A stretch of DNA of 64,000 nt, taken from the NCBI GenBank assembly GCA_963829965.1, contig CAWHLK010000021.1, forward strand, positions 1-64,000, written 5' to 3'. The translations under genes were made by a program, and so were the position numbers. Under the pieces are notes generated by a model, which worked only from the letters and a program-made list of their open reading frames with translations, did not search any database and was not told the origin of the DNA. Position 1 is the first letter of the stretch; the number at the start of each line of letters is the position of its first letter. Below, in pieces: positions 63,611 to 64,000 of this stretch. This DNA comes from DASXZH01 sp963829965. Its GTDB lineage: Bacteria; Armatimonadota; Fimbriimonadia; Fimbriimonadales; Fimbriimonadaceae.

Positions 63611-63745
63611 CGCGGTTTACCGTTAAGGGTGCTTGGCAGGTCGGGACGCTTAATAAATCGTCGCATGATTGTTTGCGCCCTCACCTCATGTTGTTTAAGT
63701 TGGCGGCATCTCTTCATGTTTTATCTGGACTGAAGGACGCCAATA

Positions 63746-64000
63746 ATGAAGAGAGAAATGCAGCCTTCCCGCACGTGGCCGGCAAGCTCCATAGCTTTCC
63801 TGGGATTTATGGCGTTCCTTGTAGGCTGCCGCCATGCAAGCGTGGCGGGGGCCGTGCTTCGGCTAAACCCAGTCTTGGGTTACCCTTATCGCTACACCGT
63901 CGATCTAAGATCGAGGGGAATTTCGGGGCCGAATTACAATGCGAACCAGACGATCACCTTCTATGCGAAAGACAGCAAGGGATTTCACGCGAATGTGTTA
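63746..64000 (+). CDS. Third member of the lipoprotein family (cut by the window end)
   Basis: 85 codons from ATG 63746 with no stop before the window ends. A long signal (SSIAFLGFMAFLVGCRHASV) has a lipobox-like FLVGC. VLRLNPVLGYPYRYTVDLRS and DSKGFHANVL match the opening and the first block of the two preceding genes, but it lies on the opposite strand. Shares no further detail because it is incomplete. Confidence 0.7.
   Translation, partial: MKREMQPSRTWPASSIAFLGFMAFLVGCRHASVAGAVLRLNPVLGYPYRYTVDLRSRGISGPNYNANQTITFYAKDSKGFHANVL

Noticed and set aside
1..64000. tRNA, rRNA or riboswitch genes
   Set aside because: By eye I found no cloverleaf, no conserved rRNA block and no riboswitch core. 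A covariance-model search would be decisive.

Overview
The window looks like chromosomal DNA of a diderm bacterium, most likely of the phylum Armatimonadota (Fimbriimonadia-like). This is an inference from an H-x9-DG prepilin, a lone flagellin, a TolC-type outer-membrane protein beside a CsaB/SLH-type cell-wall gene, and many promoters set directly at the start codon. I saw no rRNA, tRNA, CRISPR array, prophage or replication origin. One insertion sequence is present.

Layout. 0.07-2.3 kb (minus): ribH, a LolA-like/redoxin fusion and tmk. 2.3-8.8 kb (plus): pepF-pyk-small membrane protein, purM-purS-purQ, and a secreted NlpC/P60 hydrolase. 8.8-13.4 kb: a cation/proton antiporter, then yceD-plsX-fabH and an O6-alkylguanine repair protein. 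13.8-17.6 kb: flagellin, rimO and a prepilin. 17.6-24.7 kb: a GNAT protein, a secreted alpha/beta hydrolase, rhomboid, DUF5693-csaB, a vapC remnant and prfA. 24.8-34.1 kb: an orphan reading frame, an MFS carrier, a membrane protein with an FAD oxidoreductase that ends in an SLH-like motif, typA, a TPR protein and selD. 34.3-37.2 kb: a Tat/kelch plus possible Hcp-like pair behind a near-consensus promoter, an insertion sequence, and cysteine-poor L33 and L32. 37.3-46.9 kb: a beta-helix protein, a TetR-controlled TolC-EmrA-EmrB export system, two YCII proteins, a BTAD/SARP regulator and a GH16-like protein. 47-56.6 kb: a CsgG-like protein, a YyaL/SSP411-like protein, gatC-gatA, a DUF433/DUF5615 toxin-antitoxin pair, a glycosyltransferase, murJ and a double FKBP. 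56.6-64 kb: mtnA, a pseudopilin, a metallo-hydrolase, a DUF1015 protein, a prenyl diphosphate synthase and three related lipoprotein-type genes, the last cut by the window end.

Two features cut across the window. First, about twenty conserved genes are broken by single-base frame changes, many at runs of 3-6 identical bases. Essential genes (tmk, pyk, fabH, typA, murJ) are hit, so sequencing or consensus error is the best explanation. I give such genes with their full extent and the approximate break points. Second, at about sixteen genes a TAnnnT hexamer lies 5-8 bases before the start codon, the expected pattern for leaderless mRNAs.

The genes are mostly housekeeping: nucleotide, riboflavin, fatty-acid and phospholipid, isoprenoid, translation and envelope functions. 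The accessory parts are the efflux module, the insertion sequence, the toxin-antitoxin pieces, the kelch/Hcp-like pair and several secreted proteins of unknown role.
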